NCBI GenBank assembly: GCA_005888465.1
Contig: VAYJ01000197.1
Span: 1 to 5,902 of the forward strand
DNA length: 5,902 bases
Reading direction: 5' to 3'
Source of the DNA: Actinomycetota bacterium
GTDB lineage: Bacteria > Actinomycetota > UBA4738
The position numbers and the translations under genes are program-made. The notes beneath the pieces are model-generated. The model saw only the letters and a program-made list of their open reading frames with translations, searched no databases and was not told the origin of the DNA. Positions 3,135 to 5,902 of this stretch are shown one piece after another. How positions within the stretch are numbered: position 1 is the stretch's first letter; the number at the start of each line of letters is the position of its first letter.

Positions 3135-5902
3135 CTACGAGCGCGTGGGCGCTACGGGGATGGCGTCTAGCGTTTCGCGGACGACACGGGCGAGGTCGCC
3201 GGGACGGAAGGGCTTCTGGAGAAAGGAGCCGGGAGGGTCGACCATGCCGTGGGCCGCCACCATCTGGTCGGCATAGCCCGAGATGTAGAGCAGGCTCAGG
3301 CGTGGGCAGGACTTCATCACCTCGCTCGCGAGGGCGGTTCCGCCCATGGCCGGCATCACCATGTCCGTGATCAGCAGGTGGACATCCGTGGCGTGACGCT
3401 CGGCGATGAGGAGCGCTTCCAGGGGATCGCCCGTCTCGAGCACGGTATAACCGCACTTCCTGAGGACGTCTGCGGCAAGGCGGCGCACCTCTTCCTCGTC
3501 CTCGACGAGCAGCAGCGTCTCGCTGCCCCTCACGAGCGGCGTGACGGTGTCCGGGGCCTCCTCGGCCGCCGGCTCCTCGATGCACGGCAGATAGATCGTG
3601 AAGGTCGTGCCGCGGCCCACGGTGCTGTCGACCCCGATGTGCCCGCCCGTCTGATGGACGATGCCGTGCACGGTGGACAGACCGAGCCCGGTGCCCTTGC
3701 CGACTTCCTTCGTGGTGAAGAACGGCTCGAAGATCCGGCGCAGGGTCGCCTGGTCCAGTCCGCATCCAGAATCCTGCACGGTCAGGGTCGAGTATTCCCC
3801 CGCGGGGACATGTCCCTGATCGTGCCGGACCACATCCGGCACTCGCAGCCGCTGGACCGCGATGCGCACCATGCCGCCTTCCGGCATGGCATCGCGGGCA
3901 TTGACCACCAGGTTGACGATTACTTGGTCGAGCTGGCCGGGATCCGCCATGACACGACCTGGCTCCACGCCGGGCGCGATGATCAGCTCGATGTGCTCGC
4001 CGATCAAGCGTCGCAGGATGGGCGCCACGTTCTGCATGAGGGCGTTGAGATCGACGGGACGCGGCTGCAACACCTGCTTGCGGCTGAAGGCGAGGAGCTG
4101 GCGGGTGAGGGCGGCCGCCCGCTCCGCCGTGCGCGTGATGAGCTCGAGGTCGTGGCGTGTCTCCCGGTCCAGGCTCGTCAGCTCGAGAGCCAGGCTGCTG
4201 CGCCCCGTGATCACGGTGAGAAGGTTGTTGAAGTCGTGGGCGATGCCTCCCGCGAGCTGGCCGATGGCCTCCATCTTCTGCGACTGCAGGAGCTGCTGCT
4301 CCAGAGCCTTGCGCTGGGTGATGTCGGCGAGCACGCCCATGCTGCCGACGTGGCGCCCGTGCGTGTCGAGCAACGGAGCGACGGAAAGGACCACGTCGAC
4401 GAGGGAGCCGTCCTTGCGGCGCCGCTGGGTCTCGAGGCCAGTCACCGATCGTCCCAGGCGGTACTGACCGAAGAGATCCTTGAGCTCATCCGGACGGTCG
4501 TCCGGGATCGTAGGCAGCGCCTTGTCGATGACCTCCTCTTCCGTCCATCCAAAGAGCGTGGTGGCCGCGATATTCCAATTCTTGACGAGCCCGTCGGCGT
4601 CGATCGCGATGATGGCGAGCGGTGAGGCGTCGATGAGCACTCGGAGCCGCTCGCTCGTCCCCCGGAGCGCTTCCTGCGTGCGGCGCTGCTCGTCGAACAA
4701 TCGGGCGTTTTCCAGGGCGATCGCCGCCTGATCCGCGAAGGTCTGGAGCAGCGTCACCTCTTCCTCGAAGAATGGTCGATCGATTCTGTCTCCGATGCAG
4801 AGCACGCCGATGATCGCCCCCTTCGCCCACAGAGGGACGGCGAGAACGGATCGTGCCTGGGCGACCTCCAGACGATCCTGGAAATCTCCCGACCGGGCGA
4901 TCGTCGAATCCGTCTGGATGTCCCTCGTAGAGAGGGGCCGGCCCTCTCTGGCCACGCGACCCATCAGCCCCATGCCTGGCGGCAGCACATGACCGGGCTT
5001 GAATGCGCCACGCGCGCCGCCGCTGGCCGCGATGGCGCGCAAGGAGCCGTTCGGCTCCAGCACGCGGAGCACCGCGATCTGCGCATCGAAGAGGGGCAGC
5101 ACGCTTTCCACGGTTTGATCGCCGACGGCACTCATCTCCAGGGTCTCGGTCAGGCGGCGAGCCACGCGGGCCAGTTCGGCGGCCACGCGGCGCGCCCGCT
5201 CCGTCTGCGCGTGGACCCGCGCATTGTGAAAGGCCAGCCCGGCATGGTCGGCGAAGGCCTGGACCAGTCGGACGTCCTCGGCGCTGAAGGCGCGTCCGGG
5301 CCGGTCCGAGACGCCGATGGCCCCTATGATCTGGCCGTGCACGAGCAGAGGCACGGCGAGGACGGCGCGATAGCGGGCTTGCTCGATCCGGCGCCGCCCC
5401 TCCGGGCTGATCGCGATGGCGGGATCGTTGAGGATGTCGGCAGAGGCCACGGGCTCGCGCCGCGCCACGGCAAGGCCGACCGCTCCCGCACCGCGGGCCC
5501 ACACCAATCCGTCTTCAAAACCGGGGCCGACGTCGCCCGCCACCGCCACGCCGATGAGCTGCTGAGTTTGCTCGTCGAGTCGATACAGCGCCGTGGCGTA
5601 AGCTTGAAGCAAGCCTTTCAAGGACTCCACGATTCGCTGCTCAACTTCACCGGGATCAAGAGACTGGGAGAGCAGCCGGGTAGTCTCGGCGAGGCTCTCC
5701 GCGAACTGGCGCCGCCGCTCCGCTTCCTCCAGAAGCTGGCGATTGCGCTCCTCGACCAGGAATCGCTCGGCGCCGGCGGTCTCGAGCGCGCGGCCCACCT
5801 CATCGACTTCGTGCAGGGCGGACAGGCGCGTCTCGGGCGTCTCACCCCGGAGCAGCTCGCCGGCCGAGTGGGCCAGTGAGCGAATGGGCCCCACGATGCG
5901 CT
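3135..5902 (-). CDS. Hybrid sensor histidine kinase (HAMP-GAF-GAF-PAS-HisKA-HATPase-REC), 5' end cut off
   Basis: This is the 3' part of a two-component hybrid kinase that autophosphorylates on histidine and passes the phosphate to its own receiver. Residues are numbered from the internal GTG at 5892-5894. Coding continues to the window edge, and RIVGPIRSLAHSA followed by DEVG (31-34) looks like the end of a HAMP domain, so a membrane sensor probably lies upstream. Domains in order: coiled coil about 40-80; GAF 1 about 81-226; GAF 2 about 246-400; PAS about 412-528; HisKA with phospho-acceptor His553 in GGIAHDFNN; HATPase about 650-771 with N-box Asn661/Asn665, G1 DSGCG 708-712, F-box FEPFFTTK 722-729 and G2 GKGTGLGLS 732-740; receiver about 793-910 with Glu798/Asp799, phospho-acceptor Asp844, Ser872 and Lys894. 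The HisKA type and C-terminal receiver recall CckA-like kinases. All core residues are present, so it is probably functional. No ligand-binding cysteines stand out in the GAF domains. It converges on the recombinase; its stop is 20 bases from the long palindrome. Confidence 0.97.
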   Translation of the reverse strand, partial: RIVGPIRSLAHSAGELLRGETPETRLSALHEVDEVGRALETAGAERFLVEERNRQLLEEAERRRQFAESLAETTRLLSQSLDPGEVEQRIVESLKGLLQAYATALYRLDEQTQQLIGVAVAGDVGPGFEDGLVWARGAGAVGLAVARREPVASADILNDPAIAISPEGRRRIEQARYRAVLAVPLLVHGQIIGAIGVSDRPGRAFSAEDVRLVQAFADHAGLAFHNARVHAQTERARRVAAELARVARRLTETLEMSAVGDQTVESVLPLFDAQIAVLRVLEPNGSLRAIAASGGARGAFKPGHVLPPGMGLMGRVAREGRPLSTRDIQTDSTIARSGDFQDRLEVAQARSVLAVPLWAKGAIIGVLCIGDRIDRPFFEEEVTLLQTFADQAAIALENARLFDEQRRTQEALRGTSERLRVLIDASPLAIIAIDADGLVKNWNIAATTLFGWTEEEVIDKALPTIPDDRPDELKDLFGQYRLGRSVTGLETQRRRKDGSLVDVVLSVAPLLDTHGRHVGSMGVLADITQRKALEQQLLQSQKMEAIGQLAGGIAHDFNNLLTVITGRSSLALELTSLDRETRHDLELITRTAERAAALTRQLLAFSRKQVLQPRPVDLNALMQNVAPILRRLIGEHIELIIAPGVEPGRVMADPGQLDQVIVNLVVNARDAMPEGGMVRIAVQRLRVPDVVRHDQGHVPAGEYSTLTVQDSGCGLDQATLRRIFEPFFTTKEVGKGTGLGLSTVHGIVHQTGGHIGVDSTVGRGTTFTIYLPCIEEPAAEEAPDTVTPLVRGSETLLLVEDEEEVRRLAADVLRKCGYTVLETGDPLEALLIAERHATDVHLLITDMVMPAMGGTALASEVMKSCPRLSLLYISGYADQMVAAHGMVDPPGSFLQKPFRPGDLARVVRETLDAIPVAPTRS

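Noticed and set aside
2584..3765. 393-codon open frame on the - strand
   Set aside because: It overlaps the recombinase end, crosses the palindrome and runs into the kinase in another frame. The translation is arginine/proline-rich low-complexity sequence typical of a GC-rich shadow.
3249..4625. 458-codon open frame on the + strand
   Set aside because: It lies antisense to the HisKA, HATPase and receiver region of the kinase. Long antisense frames are expected opposite strongly G/C-ending codons; the translation shows no recognisable motif.
4989..5879. 296-codon open frame on the + strand
   Set aside because: It is antisense to the GAF-domain part of the kinase, which has clear domain conservation on the other strand.
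1..5902. CRISPR array, tRNA or rRNA gene
   Set aside because: No regularly spaced repeats, no tRNA cloverleaf and no rRNA-like segments were seen on either strand.

Overview
This is a GC-rich bacterial window. All three well-supported reading frames favour G or C at the third codon position. The protein families seen (a hybrid histidine kinase with GAF and PAS input domains, and a large serine recombinase) are common in large-genome soil and sediment bacteria. The sequence does not let me name a phylum. The window holds the end of what looks like an integrative element (about 1-2700), a structured non-coding stretch (2696-3134), and a probable resident signalling gene entering from the right on the other strand.

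Left part, + strand. A short in-frame tail at 3-137 resembles the C-terminus of phage or plasmid primase/helicase-type replication proteins. It carries a GGRP...INP motif and an in-frame 9-bp tandem repeat. A promoter-like pair at 229-257 then precedes a 177-residue unrecognised protein (306-839, TTG start) that ends in a helix-turn-helix-like segment. After 153 non-coding bases comes a 47-codon leader ORF (993-1136), whose stop overlaps the start of a 520-residue large serine recombinase (1133-2695). Between them, a perfect 8-bp hairpin at 1112-1130 buries the recombinase ribosome-binding site. Translation of the leader is therefore likely to be needed to open the recombinase start.

Middle. 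The 439 bases between the recombinase and the convergent kinase contain no convincing gene. They hold a few small hairpins and one striking structure: a 243-bp imperfect palindrome (2873-3115) with 29-bp perfect outer arms, several in-register inner pairing blocks and two side hairpins near its centre. It could be a MITE-like repeat, a bidirectional terminator, or part of an attachment or recombination region.

Right part, - strand. The gene at 3135-5902 is the 3' portion of a hybrid sensor kinase cut by the window edge: HAMP end, GAF, GAF, PAS, HisKA, HATPase and receiver. All core catalytic residues are present.

Read together, a replication-type gene, a putative DNA-binding protein, a translationally coupled leader and a site-specific recombinase form a plausible mobile-element end next to a chromosomal two-component gene. 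The element boundary itself is not resolved by this sequence.
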